DNA from: Streptomyces sp. NBC_01717
GTDB taxonomy: Bacteria; Actinomycetota; Actinomycetes; Streptomycetales; Streptomycetaceae
DNA: 64,000 bases
Assembly: GCF_036248255.1 (NCBI RefSeq)
Contig: NZ_CP109178.1
Coordinates: 5,146,001-5,210,000, forward strand
Direction: 5' to 3'
Shown: positions 18,396 to 29,100 of the stretch, one piece after another
Numbering within the stretch: the stretch's first letter is position 1
Layout: the number at the start of each line of letters is the position of its first letter
Notes under the pieces: generated by a model
What the model saw: only the letters and a program-made list of their open reading frames with translations
What the model was told of the DNA's origin: nothing
The model's database searches: none
Position numbers and translations under genes: made by a program

Positions 18396-18455
18396 CCGGG
18401 TGCACGTCGACGGGCGGGGAGATTCGATGAGGCCGGAGGGGACGGTGAGGGCGCG

Positions 18456-19463
18456 ATGATCCGGATCGAGCTGGACGAGGCGACGCTCGGCGCGACCCGG
18501 ATCGCCATCAGCCCGCTGTGGGACGCCTTCTGCAGCCTGCATCTGGCCCGGCCGCACCGCACGCCCTCCTGGCCGTTCGAGGAGTGGGCCGTACGGGCCC
18601 GCGAGGTGCTGCGTGAGGACGACCGGACCGCGGCACTTCAGCTGCTGGTCGACGGCCCGGCGAACTTCCCGGACTTCCTGCTTCCGGTTCCGGTCGGGGC
18701 CTCTTCCATCGAGACGGAGCTGGACACCATCCGGGCGACGCCGCCCGAGGTCGTGCGGGCCGGGGTCGAGGAGCACTATCGGGGGCTGGAGGACCATCCC
18801 CGGATCCGCCCCTACCTGGACGACCCCGCGGCGGCCTGCGCCGCACTCGCCGATGCGTACCTCGCGTACTGGGAAGGCGCACTGGAGCAGCAGTGGCCGA
18901 CCATGCGCCGCCTGGTCGAGGACGAAGTCCTCATCCGGGCCCGGACCTTCGCGACCGAAGGGATCGACGCGCTCTTCGCCGGGCTGGAGGCACGGGCCAG
19001 GTGGACGCCGCCCGTCCTTGAACTGACGAAGCACATCGACGCCGAGTACCGGGCGGGCGAGCGGCGGCTCCTGCTCGTGCCGCTCGTCTTCGCCGAGGGC
19101 TGCCGGCTCTACTCCACGGACGATCCCGAGGTCCTCGCCGTCTCCTTCCAGGCCCGGGGCGCGGGCGCGCTGCGCGAGCGGGCCGCGACCGGGCCGGAGG
19201 CCACCGACCGGCTCGGTGTGCTGCTCGGACGGGGCCGGGCATCGGTGCTGCGCCAGCTCGGTGGACCGCTCACCACGGCAGGGATAGCCGACCGGCTCGG
19301 CCTCGCACCGAGTACGGTCTCGGAACATCTGTCCGTCCTCGCCGACGCAGACGTCGTCACCCGCCATCGGGTCGGACGCAGCGTCTACTACCAGCTCACC
19401 GACACCGGCCGGGCGCTGCTCGCGCTGCTGTCGGGCGAGGACGTGCTGCGCGCCGTGTCCTGA
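18456..19463 (+). CDS. ArsR-family regulator with DUF5937-type N-terminal domain
   Basis: A 335-residue transcription regulator: a long N-terminal domain as found in DUF5937 regulators, and a C-terminal winged helix (about residues 250-335) with ADRLGLAPSTVSEHLSVLADADVV as the recognition helix region and VYYQLT as the wing. GGAGGGG and GAGGG lie before ATG 18456. Ninety bases downstream starts an ABC-2 exporter operon on the same strand, so it probably controls that operon; the ligand is unknown. Confidence 0.82.
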   Translation: MIRIELDEATLGATRIAISPLWDAFCSLHLARPHRTPSWPFEEWAVRAREVLREDDRTAALQLLVDGPANFPDFLLPVPVGASSIETELDTIRATPPEVVRAGVEEHYRGLEDHPRIRPYLDDPAAACAALADAYLAYWEGALEQQWPTMRRLVEDEVLIRARTFATEGIDALFAGLEARARWTPPVLELTKHIDAEYRAGERRLLLVPLVFAEGCRLYSTDDPEVLAVSFQARGAGALRERAATGPEATDRLGVLLGRGRASVLRQLGGPLTTAGIADRLGLAPSTVSEHLSVLADADVVTRHRVGRSVYYQLTDTGRALLALLSGEDVLRAVS

Positions 19464-19551
19464 CCGGACCACCGGACCGGGACGTGAACGACGATTCGGC
19501 AGCCACCGAATTGATGGCGGGCGCCGTACGGGCGGGCCTAGCGTCCCCGCC

Positions 19552-20664
19552 ATGCTTGCGATCGAGGCGAAGAATCTCCGCCGCACCTACACCAGCCGCA
19601 CCGGCTTTCTGCGCCCCCGCCGCACCACGACCGAGGCCGTGCGTGGCGTCAGTTTCGAGGTCGCGCGCGGCGAGCTGTTCGGGCTGCTCGGCCCCAACGG
19701 CGCGGGCAAGACCACGACCATCAAGATGCTCAACACCCTGCTGCTGCCCACCTCCGGCACGGCTCGTGTCCTCGGCCACGACGTGGCGTCCGACCCCGTG
19801 GCCGTACGCCGCAGGATCGGTTACGTCTTCGGTGGCGACCGGGGCCTGTACGACCGGCTCTCCGCTCTCGACAACCTGCGCTACTTCGCCGAGCTGTACG
19901 GGGTCGAGCCACGCGAGCAGAAACGCCGGATCGCCGAACTCCTCGACCTGGTCGGCCTGGCCGGCCGGGAGAGGGAGCGTGTCGAGGGCTACTCGCGCGG
20001 GATGAGGCAGCGTCTGCACATCGCCCGCGGTCTGCTGCACAAGCCCGATGTCCTCTTCCTCGACGAGCCGTCCATCGGTGTCGACCCGGTGGCGGCGCGC
20101 GATCTGCGCCGTACGGTCGCCGATCTGCGGACCGGTGGCACCACCGTCCTGCTCACCACCCATTACATGGCCGAGGCCGACGAATTGTGCGACCGGATCG
20201 CGGTGATCGCGGGCGGCACGATCCGGGCGCTCGGCACCCCGGACCGGCTCAAGTCCCGGGTGCAGGAGCGCGACATCCTCGAGATCGAGGCGTACGGGGC
20301 TGCAGACGAGCACCTCGATCGCATCCGGGAACTGCCGGCAGTGCGCGGGGTGGCGGCCGAGGACCGCGGTAGCCGGCAGGCCGTCATGGTGCAGACGGAA
20401 CGCGGGGCGGAGCTGCACGCGCAGGTCCTGGCGGCACTCGACGGGATCCGGATCGGACGGGTCGTCACCCGTGAACCCACCCTGGAGGACGCGTACATCG
20501 CGATCGTCGAAGAGGCTGAGCGGGCCGAGCGGGCCGAGGAGTCGGAGGAGTCAGAGATGGCGGGGATCGGCACGGCCGGTGGCGCGGGCACCGGCTCGGG
20601 CGGCAGCGCGGGCGACGACTCCCGCGCCGCGACGGCCGGCCGGTCCGAGGAGGCCTCGGTATGA
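19552..20664 (+). CDS. ABC-2 exporter ATP-binding subunit
   Basis: ATPase subunit of a drug- or antibiotic-type exporter (DrrA-like). Walker A GPNGAGKTT, Q-loop replaced region YVFGGDRG, signature YSRGMRQRL, Walker B LFLDEPSIGVDP and the switch TTHYMAEAD are all present. The C-terminal 65 residues are a Glu/Gly/Ser-rich extension without a known domain. A TAGCGT hexamer seven bases before ATG 19552 suggests leaderless expression. It overlaps the first permease by 4 bases (ATGA). Confidence 0.92.
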   Translation: MLAIEAKNLRRTYTSRTGFLRPRRTTTEAVRGVSFEVARGELFGLLGPNGAGKTTTIKMLNTLLLPTSGTARVLGHDVASDPVAVRRRIGYVFGGDRGLYDRLSALDNLRYFAELYGVEPREQKRRIAELLDLVGLAGRERERVEGYSRGMRQRLHIARGLLHKPDVLFLDEPSIGVDPVAARDLRRTVADLRTGGTTVLLTTHYMAEADELCDRIAVIAGGTIRALGTPDRLKSRVQERDILEIEAYGAADEHLDRIRELPAVRGVAAEDRGSRQAVMVQTERGAELHAQVLAALDGIRIGRVVTREPTLEDAYIAIVEEAERAERAEESEESEMAGIGTAGGAGTGSGGSAGDDSRAATAGRSEEASV

Positions 20665-21452
20665 CTGTGTCGCGGGCCCTTCGCCTGACCGTCGTCGGAG
20701 TGCGGACCCATGTCTCGTACATGAGCCGTTCACCGCTCGAAATCACCTTCGCCGTCCTCGTGCCCCTGGTGTACGCGACCCTCGCCGTCTACCTCTTCCG
20801 CGCCGCCGACGACCCCGGCCAGCCGCTCACCGCAGTCGTCGGCGCGGGGCTGATGGGCATCTGGTCCTCGGTGCTCTTCGGGTCGGGCGGAGCCGTACAG
20901 AACCAGCGCTGGCTCGGCACGCTGGAGACGCTGGTCAGTTCGCCCACACCGCTCTCGCTCGTCCTTCTGCCCATCACCCTGGCCACGGCCGTCATCGGTA
21001 CGTACGCCATGGGCGCGACCGTGGTCTGGGGCGTCGTGCTCTTCGACGTGCCCCTCGACTTCGCGCACCCGCTGCTCTTTCTGGTGGCCGTACCGGTGTG
21101 CGTCCTGTCGCTCGGGATGATGGGGCTGCTGCTCGCCGCCACGTTCGTCCTGCTGCGCAACGCCAACGCGCTCGCCAACCCGCTGGACGCCCCCGTGTGG
21201 CTGCTGTCCGGACTGCTCGTGCCGGTCGCCGTGCTCCCGGACTGGACGCGTCCGGTCTCCTGGGCGCTGCCGACCACTTGGGGTTCGCGGGCCGTGCACG
21301 CGGCGACATCGGGTGATGCGTCCGTCGGTGAGGTACTGACCCCGATGGCCGTCGCCCTCGCCCTAGGGGCGGTCTACGCGCTGGCCGCCGTGCTCGTCCT
21401 GGGGCGGGTCGAGCGCCGTGCGCGGGCCGCTGCCACCCTCTCCCTCGCCTGA
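20661..21452 (+). CDS. ABC-2 exporter permease 1
   Basis: A 263-residue membrane subunit with six predicted helices in the ABC-2 layout, the pair QNQRWLGTLETLVSSPTP marking the coupling region between helices 2 and 3. Start overlaps the ATPase stop; 19 bases before permease 2. Together with the other two genes it forms a heterodimeric exporter; the cargo is unknown. Confidence 0.9.
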   Translation: MTVSRALRLTVVGVRTHVSYMSRSPLEITFAVLVPLVYATLAVYLFRAADDPGQPLTAVVGAGLMGIWSSVLFGSGGAVQNQRWLGTLETLVSSPTPLSLVLLPITLATAVIGTYAMGATVVWGVVLFDVPLDFAHPLLFLVAVPVCVLSLGMMGLLLAATFVLLRNANALANPLDAPVWLLSGLLVPVAVLPDWTRPVSWALPTTWGSRAVHAATSGDASVGEVLTPMAVALALGAVYALAAVLVLGRVERRARAAATLSLA

Positions 21453-21471
21453 AGCCCAGGAGTTTCGCCGT

Positions 21472-22287
21472 ATGTTCCACCGGATTGCTCACCTCGCCCG
21501 ACGCATCGTCCGCACGCTGCGACTCGTCGTGATCGGTGGTGCCCTCTCGTACCGGGCACTGTTCAACTGGACGACGCCGCCCATGTTCATCGGCACACTG
21601 CTGGTCGGCCCGCTGCTTCAACTGCTGTTCTTCGTCTTCCTGGGGCGACAGCTGGGTGTCGCCGACGACCGCTTCTACCTGCTGGGCAACGCCGTTGTCG
21701 CCGCCTCCACGGCCTGCGTCTACGGCGGCACCATGGCCATCGCCAACGAGCGCCGCTACGGCACCCTCGGAGCGGTGTTGCTGAGCCCTCGGCATCGGGC
21801 TCCGCTCTGGTTCGGGCGCGCTCTGCCCTATGTACTGAACGGCCTCCTCATCAGCGTCTTCACGCTCACTGCCGCCTGCCTCCTGCTGGGACTGCGGGTT
21901 CCGGTCGGCTCGCTGCCCGGTCTCGGAGCAGTGCTCGTCGCCGCCGCGGCCGGATGCTCCGCCTTCGGGCTCGCCCTGGGGGCTCTCGGACTGCGTTTCC
22001 GCGATGTGTTCCTGGTGTCCAACGTGGCGAGTTCCGTCCTCCTTCTGCTCACCGGGGCCAATGTGCCGCGCGAGACCCTGCCGGGGTGGATGCGGGCCTT
22101 CGGGGACGTACTCCCGCTGACCCACGCCGTCGAGGCCGCCCGGCAGTTGTCCGCGGGCGGTGGGCTCGACCGGGGGCGGCTCGGTGCCGAGCTGGCGACG
22201 GGGGCCGGGTATGCGGTGCTCGCCGTCGTTCTGCTGGCGCTCTTCGAACGCGGCAGCAGACGACGCGCGACGCTCGATGTGATGTGA
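21472..22287 (+). CDS. ABC-2 exporter permease 2
   Basis: A 271-residue second permease with about six helices, and ANERRYGTLGAVLLSPRHRAP as the coupling region, matching permease 1 in position. Start ATG 21472 with AGGAG nine bases upstream; the longer upstream frame belongs to permease 1. Last gene of the ABC operon. The following 230 bases before the next small gene show no clear terminator. Confidence 0.88.
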   Translation: MFHRIAHLARRIVRTLRLVVIGGALSYRALFNWTTPPMFIGTLLVGPLLQLLFFVFLGRQLGVADDRFYLLGNAVVAASTACVYGGTMAIANERRYGTLGAVLLSPRHRAPLWFGRALPYVLNGLLISVFTLTAACLLLGLRVPVGSLPGLGAVLVAAAAGCSAFGLALGALGLRFRDVFLVSNVASSVLLLLTGANVPRETLPGWMRAFGDVLPLTHAVEAARQLSAGGGLDRGRLGAELATGAGYAVLAVVLLALFERGSRRRATLDVM

Positions 22288-22522
22288 ATCCGGGTGATGT
22301 GAATCCGGCCATCGCGCACGGCCATCGGGTGCGGCGTCGGGTGCGGTCGCGGCACCGGCCGCTGCCGGGGCGCACCGCCGCCGACCATCGCCACGGGCCG
22401 GGGTGCTGGAGTTCACCCGGGGTTCGTGTCCACGACGCCCGTGCGTGGCAGCCTCCCCTGGCGAGACGACTCGACGCGGGGCACGGGCTCCGCGCCGGGG
22501 GCAGACAGAGAGGCGTACGGAC

Positions 22523-22720
22523 ATGGAGAGCGGACCTGCGGTCTTCGCCGGGACGGTGTTCGCGCTGTTCGGGGCCGCGCTGCTGGTATGGACGGGGGCG
22601 CGCATCGTCCATCGCGCGCCGGTCGCGCACGGGGTGAGCCCCGTCGTCTCCACCGCACTCGCCACTTTGTTCGGCGTACTTTTCCTCGTCCTCGGCGTGT
22701 GGTGCTTCACTCACATCTGA
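22523..22720 (+). CDS. Small two-helix membrane protein
   Basis: A 65-residue protein with two hydrophobic segments (about residues 6-25 and 42-62) linked by a short basic loop. Purine-rich GACAGAGAGG lies before ATG 22523. No family recognised. It stands between the exporter operon and topA on the same strand. Confidence 0.55.
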   Translation: MESGPAVFAGTVFALFGAALLVWTGARIVHRAPVAHGVSPVVSTALATLFGVLFLVLGVWCFTHI

Positions 22721-23066
22721 TCCGTTCCCCGGCCCGGCGCCACCGGGCTCCCACCGCCTCCCCGACCGTGCCGCCACCGGGTCCGGACCCGGGAACACGC
22801 CCGGCGGCGGCGCCTCTCTCCCCCGGCGATCACAGCGCGGCCACCGGGCCCCGAAACCCGCAGGCAGCGACCGTGCGCACCGCGTAACGGGCACTCGGGC
22901 GGCAGGAATGGCGGAAGTCGGGTTACCGTTCGAGTGGCCGTTGCGGGCTTTTGCCGTTTGACACGGGGGCGGGTTGTACCGTCACACTCCGCAGCGACAG
23001 CACCGTCGGCAGCGCCATCGCGCTGCCCGGATGCCCACTGAGTGTCGACCGGAGAGAAGAGCGAAG

Positions 23067-25922
23067 TTGTCCCCGACCAGCGAGACCGCACAGGGCGGCC
23101 GCCGACTCGTCATCGTCGAGTCGCCTGCCAAGGCGAAGACGATCAAGGGCTACCTCGGCCCCGGATACGTCGTCGAGGCGAGCGTCGGGCACATCCGCGA
23201 CCTGCCGAACGGCGCCGCAGAGGTGCCCGACGAGTACACCGGCGAGGTCCGTCGGCTCGGCGTCGACGTCGAGCATGACTTCCAGCCCGTCTACGTCGTC
23301 AACGCGGACAAGAAGGCACAGGTCAGGAAGCTCAAGCAGCTGCTGGCCGAGTCCGACGAACTCTTCCTCGCCACCGATGAGGACCGCGAGGGCGAAGCCA
23401 TCGCGTGGCACCTGCAGGAAGTGCTCAAGCCGAAGGTTCCGGTCCACCGGATGGTCTTCCACGAGATCACCAAGGACGCGATCCGGGAGGCGGTGGCCAA
23501 CCCGCGCGAGCTCAATCAGCGCATGGTCGACGCCCAGGAGACCCGTCGTATCCTCGACCGTCTCTACGGCTACGAGGTCTCGCCGGTCCTGTGGAAGAAG
23601 GTCATGCCGCGACTGTCGGCCGGCCGCGTCCAGTCCGTCGCCACCCGCCTCGTCGTCGAGCGGGAGCGCGAGCGCATCGCCTTCCGCTCCGCCGAGTACT
23701 GGGACCTGACCGGCACGTTCGCCACCGGCCGGACCGGTGACGCCTCCGACCCGTCGACGCTGACCGCCCGCCTGAACGCGGTCGACGGCCGCCGGATCGC
23801 CCAGGGCCGCGACTTCGGTCCGGACGGGCAGCTGAAGTCCGGCTCCGGCCAGGTGCTGCACCTGGACGAGACGAACGCCCGGGCCCTGGCCGCCGCGCTC
23901 GCCGACTCCGCGTTCGCCGTACGGTCCGTCGAGTCGAAGCCGTACCGTCGCTCCCCGTACGCCCCGTTCCGTACGACGACCCTCCAGCAGGAGGCGAGCC
24001 GCAAGCTGGGCTTCGGGGCCAAGGCCACCATGCAGGTCGCGCAGAAGCTGTACGAGAACGGCTTCATCACGTACATGCGTACCGACTCCACGACCCTCTC
24101 CGACACCGCGATCTCCGCGGCAAGGGCGCAGGTCACGCAGTTGTACGGCGCCGACTACCTGCCGGAGAAGCCGCGTACGTACGCCGGGAAGGTCAAGAAC
24201 GCGCAGGAGGCGCACGAGGCGATCCGTCCCTCCGGCGACCGCTTCCGCACGCCCGCCGAGACCGGCCTCACGGGCGACCAGTTCCGGCTCTACGAACTGA
24301 TCTGGAAGAGGACCGTCGCCTCCCAGATGAAGGACGCGGTCGGCAACTCCGTCACCGTGAAGATCGCCGGCCGGGCGAGCGACGGCCGGGACGCCGAGTT
24401 CTCCGCGTCCGGCAAGACGATCACCTTCCACGGTTTCATGAAGGCGTACGTCGAAGGCGCCGACGACCCGAACGCCGAGCTCGACGACCGTGAGCGGCGG
24501 CTGCCGCAGGTAGCCGAGGGCGACGCGCTGTCCGCCGAGGAGATCTCGGCCGACGGCCACGCGACCAAGCCGCCGGCCCGTTACACCGAGGCCTCGCTGG
24601 TCAAGGAGCTGGAAGAGCGCGAGATCGGCCGTCCCTCGACGTACGCCTCGATCATCGGCACCATCCTCGACCGCGGCTATGTCTTCAAGAAGGGCACGGC
24701 GCTCGTCCCGTCGTTCCTCTCCTTCGCCGTGGTCAACCTGCTGGAGAAGCACTTCGGCCGGCTCGTCGACTACGACTTCACCGCGCGGATGGAGGACGAC
24801 CTCGACCGCATCGCGCGGGGCGAGGCCCAGTCCGTGCCGTGGCTGAGGCGCTTCTACTTCGGCGAGGGCGACGACGCCGTCAGCGGCGCGGCCTCCGCCG
24901 CGGGCAACGGCGACGGCGACCACCTCGGCGGTCTGAAGGAGCTCGTCACCGACCTCGGCGCGATCGACGCCCGGGAGATCTCCTCCTTCCCCGTCGGCAA
25001 CGACATCACGCTCCGCGTCGGGCGGTACGGCCCGTACATCGAGCGCGGTGAGAAGGACGCCGAAGGCCACCAGCGCGCGGATGTGCAGGAGGACCTGGCG
25101 CCCGACGAGCTGTCCGTCGAGTACGCGGAGGAGCTGCTGGCCAAGCCGAGCGGCGACTACGAGCTCGGCGCGGACCCGGTGACCGGGAACCAGATCATCG
25201 CGAAGGACGGCCGGTACGGCCCGTACGTCACCGAGGTGCTGCCCGAGGGGACGCCGAAGACCGGCAAGAACGCGGTGAAGCCGCGGACCGCGTCGCTCTT
25301 CAAGTCGATGTCGCTGGACACGGTGACGCTGGCCGACGCGCTCAGGCTGATGTCGCTGCCGCGGGTCGTCGGCGAGGACGCCGAGGGCGTCGAGATCACC
25401 GCGCAGAACGGCCGCTACGGCCCGTACCTGAAGAAGGGCACGGACTCGCGTTCGCTCACCTCCGAGGACCAGCTCTTCGACATCACGCTCGAAGAGGCCC
25501 TCGCGATCTACGCCCAGCCGAAGCAGCGCGGACGGGCCGCCGCCAAGCCCCCGCTGAAGGAGCTGGGCACCGACCCGGTGAGCGGTGCTCCGGTCGTCGT
25601 CAAGGACGGGCGCTTCGGTGCGTACGTCACCGACGGCGAGACGAACGCCACGCTGCGCACCGACGACAGCGTCGAGGACATCACGCCGGAGCGCGGCTAC
25701 GAGCTCCTCGCGGAGAAGCGCGCCAAGGGACCCGCCAAGAAGAAGACGGCGAAGAAGGCCCCGGCGAAGAAGACGGCCGCGAAGAAGGCGACGGCGAAGA
25801 AGACGACGGCGACGGCGGCCAAGAAGACCGCGGCGAAGAAGACGACGACCGCAAAGAAGGCGACGACGGCGAAGAAGGCCGTGGCCAAGAAGGCGACTGC
25901 GGCGTCCCCCGCCGAGGACTGA
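23067..25922 (+). CDS. topA: DNA topoisomerase I
   Basis: Type IA topoisomerase that relaxes negative supercoils. Order: N-terminal Toprim domain (VESPAKAK near residue 17, TDEDREGEAIAW near 105), the cleavage domain with catalytic Tyr in FITYMRTDST (about residue 337), then repeated C-terminal NGRYGPY-type modules instead of zinc fingers, and a tail of some 70 residues made of Lys/Ala-Lys repeats, which in Streptomyces TopA gives processivity. I chose TTG 23067, with GGAGAG upstream, giving 951 residues, the usual Streptomyces length; the frame before it lacks homology. A terminator follows at 25963-25986. Confidence 0.95.
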   Translation: MSPTSETAQGGRRLVIVESPAKAKTIKGYLGPGYVVEASVGHIRDLPNGAAEVPDEYTGEVRRLGVDVEHDFQPVYVVNADKKAQVRKLKQLLAESDELFLATDEDREGEAIAWHLQEVLKPKVPVHRMVFHEITKDAIREAVANPRELNQRMVDAQETRRILDRLYGYEVSPVLWKKVMPRLSAGRVQSVATRLVVERERERIAFRSAEYWDLTGTFATGRTGDASDPSTLTARLNAVDGRRIAQGRDFGPDGQLKSGSGQVLHLDETNARALAAALADSAFAVRSVESKPYRRSPYAPFRTTTLQQEASRKLGFGAKATMQVAQKLYENGFITYMRTDSTTLSDTAISAARAQVTQLYGADYLPEKPRTYAGKVKNAQEAHEAIRPSGDRFRTPAETGLTGDQFRLYELIWKRTVASQMKDAVGNSVTVKIAGRASDGRDAEFSASGKTITFHGFMKAYVEGADDPNAELDDRERRLPQVAEGDALSAEEISADGHATKPPARYTEASLVKELEEREIGRPSTYASIIGTILDRGYVFKKGTALVPSFLSFAVVNLLEKHFGRLVDYDFTARMEDDLDRIARGEAQSVPWLRRFYFGEGDDAVSGAASAAGNGDGDHLGGLKELVTDLGAIDAREISSFPVGNDITLRVGRYGPYIERGEKDAEGHQRADVQEDLAPDELSVEYAEELLAKPSGDYELGADPVTGNQIIAKDGRYGPYVTEVLPEGTPKTGKNAVKPRTASLFKSMSLDTVTLADALRLMSLPRVVGEDAEGVEITAQNGRYGPYLKKGTDSRSLTSEDQLFDITLEEALAIYAQPKQRGRAAAKPPLKELGTDPVSGAPVVVKDGRFGAYVTDGETNATLRTDDSVEDITPERGYELLAEKRAKGPAKKKTAKKAPAKKTAAKKATAKKTTATAAKKTAAKKTTTAKKATTAKKAVAKKATAASPAED

Positions 25923-25962
25923 CGGCACTCGGCTGACGGCCGAGCACGTGTGAGCGACAGGA

Positions 25963-25986
25963 CCCGGCACCTCTCAAGGTGCCGGG
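25963..25986 (+). terminator. Terminator after topA
   Basis: CCCGGCACCT and its complement (25963-25972, 25977-25986) around a CTCA loop, with a TTTTT run a few bases on (25994-25998). Confidence 0.8.
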
Positions 25987-26111
25987 CCCGGCGTTTTTCG
26001 GTGGGCGACAAGCCCGCCGCAGGCGCCCGAACACCGCCCCATCCGGCGCCGGGCGCCCATATGTTCGGATGGGGCCACCGGTGACCGCACCGCTCCGGAT
26101 AGGCTGGGCGG

Positions 26112-29100
26112 ATGACGCGAGCCGAGCAGCCAACGGTCGTGAGCCCCACCTCCGACACACTTGCCGCAGACTCACGCGAGCGCGCCGTACGAGCCCTGTT
26201 GCGTGTTCCCCCGCTGAAGCGGTTGTGGAGCGCGCAGCTCGTCGGCGGAATCGGCGATGCACTCGCCCTTCTCGTGCTGGTGCTGCTGTCGCTGCAAGCG
26301 GCGGTCCTCGAGGGCTCATTCGGATCCGGATACCGCGGGGCGGCCTTTGCCGTCGCCGCTGTCTTCGGGGCCCGAATCCTTGCCACGCTCCTCTTCGGAG
26401 CCGTACTCCTGGGGCCGCTGACGACGCTCACCGCGCCCGGCGGACCGCTGGACCGGCGGTGGCTGATGATCGGAGCGGACGGGCTGCGGCTCGCACTGCT
26501 CGTCGTCGCACCGCTGTGGATCGACTGGGTGCCCGACAAGGCGCTCATGATGATCCTCATCACCGTCTTCGTCACCGGCATCGGCGAACGGCTGTGGACC
26601 ATCGCCAAGGAGAGCGCCGCGCCCGCGCTGCTGCCCGCCCCGCCCGCGGAGGGCGCCGCGGTACGCCCGCTGCCCGACCACCTCGACGCGCTGCGCCGGC
26701 TCTCCCTGCGTACGGACTTCGCCGCCGTTCCCGCCGCGGCGGCCGTCCTGCTGATCGCCACGCTCATCGGCAATCTGCTGGGTTCGGGGCTGGAGTGGTT
26801 CTCCTTCCACCAGGCGGCCCTCGGCTCGTACGTCGCGGCCGGGCTGTTCTCCGCCTCGATCTCCACCCTGTACTTCCTCGAGCTGCCCGGTTCGCCGACG
26901 CCCCGCCCGCGCTCGCCCCTGGAGGGCCTGCGCCGGCCGTCCACGGCCGACGGCCCTGACAAGGGCCGTACCGGCGCCGTCCCGCTGATCGTCGGTGCCT
27001 GCGCCGCGGTCGCCGGAGCGATCGCCGCCGCGGCCGCGGTCGCCGTACTGCACGCGTCCGACCTCGGTGGCGGCCCCGTCACCTTCGCCCTGCTGATCCT
27101 CGCCCTGACCGGCGCCACCGGGACCGGCATCCGAACCGCCGAGAAGGTGCTGCCCACCCTGTCGCGGCGGCGGCTGCTCGCCCTCGCCACGGCCCTCACC
27201 GGGGTCGCGCTCCTCGCGATGGGCCTGGTGCCGGACACGGCGACCGTGGTGTTCCTCGCGGTCCTCGCCGGATACGCGGCGGGTGTCGCCGCCTACACCG
27301 GGCACACGCTCGTGGACCAGGAGACCGAGGAGGTCCGCCGGGCCAGGACCACCGAGCACCTCCAGGCCGTCGTCCGGGTCCTGATCGCGCTCGGCGCGGT
27401 CGGGGGCCCCCTGCTGGCCGCTGCCATCGGCACGCACCGGCTGACCACAGGTGACTTCGTCTTCGCGCACGGCGGCGCCGCCTTCGCCCTCATGCTCATC
27501 GGCGCCCTGCTGCTGCCGGTCGCCGCCATCGTCCTCGCCAGGACGGACGACCGGTCCGGAGTGCCGCTGCGCCGCGATCTGCGCGAGGCCCTGCGCGGCG
27601 GCGAACCGGCCGTGGCGCCCGCAGCGACGGGCTTCTTCCTGGTCCTGGAGGGTGGCGACGGGGCCGGCAAGTCCACCCAGGTCGAGGCGCTCGCCGAGTG
27701 GATCCGCGCCAAGGGCCACGAGGTCGTCGTCACCCGTGAGCCGGGGGCGACCCCGGTCGGCAAGCGGCTGCGTTCCATCCTGCTCGACGTGTCGTCGGCC
27801 GGTCTTTCGAACCGGGCCGAGGCCCTGCTGTACGCCGCCGACCGTGCCGAGCACGTCGACTCGCTGGTCCGTCCGGCGCTGGAGCGCGGCGCGATCGTCA
27901 TCTCCGACCGTTACATCGACTCGTCCGTCGCCTACCAGGGCGCCGGCCGCGACCTCTCCCCGACCGAGATCGCCCGGATCTCGCGGTGGGCGACGAGCGG
28001 CCTCGTCCCGCATCTGACGGTGCTGCTCGATGTCGACCCGGAGACCGCGCGGGAACGGTTCACCGAGGCGCCCGACCGGCTGGAGTCCGAGCCGCCCGAG
28101 TTCCACGCCCGGGTACGGTCCGGCTTCCTGACCCTGGCCGCGGCCGACCCGACCCGCTATCTGGTGGTGGACGCAGGCCAGGAACCGGAATCGATCACCA
28201 CCGTCGTACGCCACCGGCTCGACCAGCTCCTGCCGCTCTCCGAGGCCGAGATCAAGGCCCAGGCGGAGGCGCGCAAGGCGGCCGAGGACGAGGCCCGGCG
28301 CAAGGCCGAGGAAGAGGCCGCCCGCAAGGCGGAGGAGGAGCGACTGGAGCGCGAGCGCCAGGAACAGCTCGCCAAGCTCCGCGCCGAGGAGGAGGAGCGC
28401 CGGCGCCGCGAGCTGGAGGAGGCGCGGCAGCGCGAGGCAGAACGGCAGGCGGAGGAAGCCCGCCGACGGGCCGAGGAGGCCCGCAGGATCGCCGAGGAGG
28501 AGCGGGTCAGGCGGGAGGCCGAGGAGCAGGCCCGCGAGGCCGAGCAGGCCCGGCTGCGCAGGCAGGCCGAGGAGGAGGCCAGGCTCCGCCAGGAGGCCGA
28601 GGCGCGGCGGCTGGAGAAGCAGCGCAAGGCCGAGGAGGCTCTGCTGCGGGCCGAGGCGGCCCGGCGGCAGGCGGAGGCCGAGGCGGCGTCGGCCGCGGGG
28701 GCTGCCCGAGCGGGGTCCGCGTCCGTCCCGGACAACGAGCTGACGGTGCCGACGCCGGTGGTCGGCCCGAACGAGGTGACCCAGGCGGTGCCGTCGCCGG
28801 TTGCCACACCGTCGCCCGAGGCCGAGACGGCGATGCTCCCGAAGATCTCCGACGCGACAGACCGATCCGAGCGGTCGGACCGGTCGCAGCGTCCTTCGGC
28901 ACGGGACGCTGCGGGCGCCGCGGACGAGACGACTGCGCTTCCGCCGGTCAGGGACGTACGGGAGGCTCGTGACGAGCACCCGGCGGACCGGGTTCCGCGC
29001 GGCATCTTCCGTGACGAGCACGCGGCGGAGAGGGAGAACGAGCGAACCCGGGAGCTGCCGCAGTTCAGCGATCCGCACGCCGCCCCGCACGCTGCCGAGG

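Noticed and set aside
22923..25970. 1015-codon open frame opposite topA
   Set aside because: Exact antisense of a conserved gene, low-complexity Arg/Leu/Val content, no ribosome binding site.
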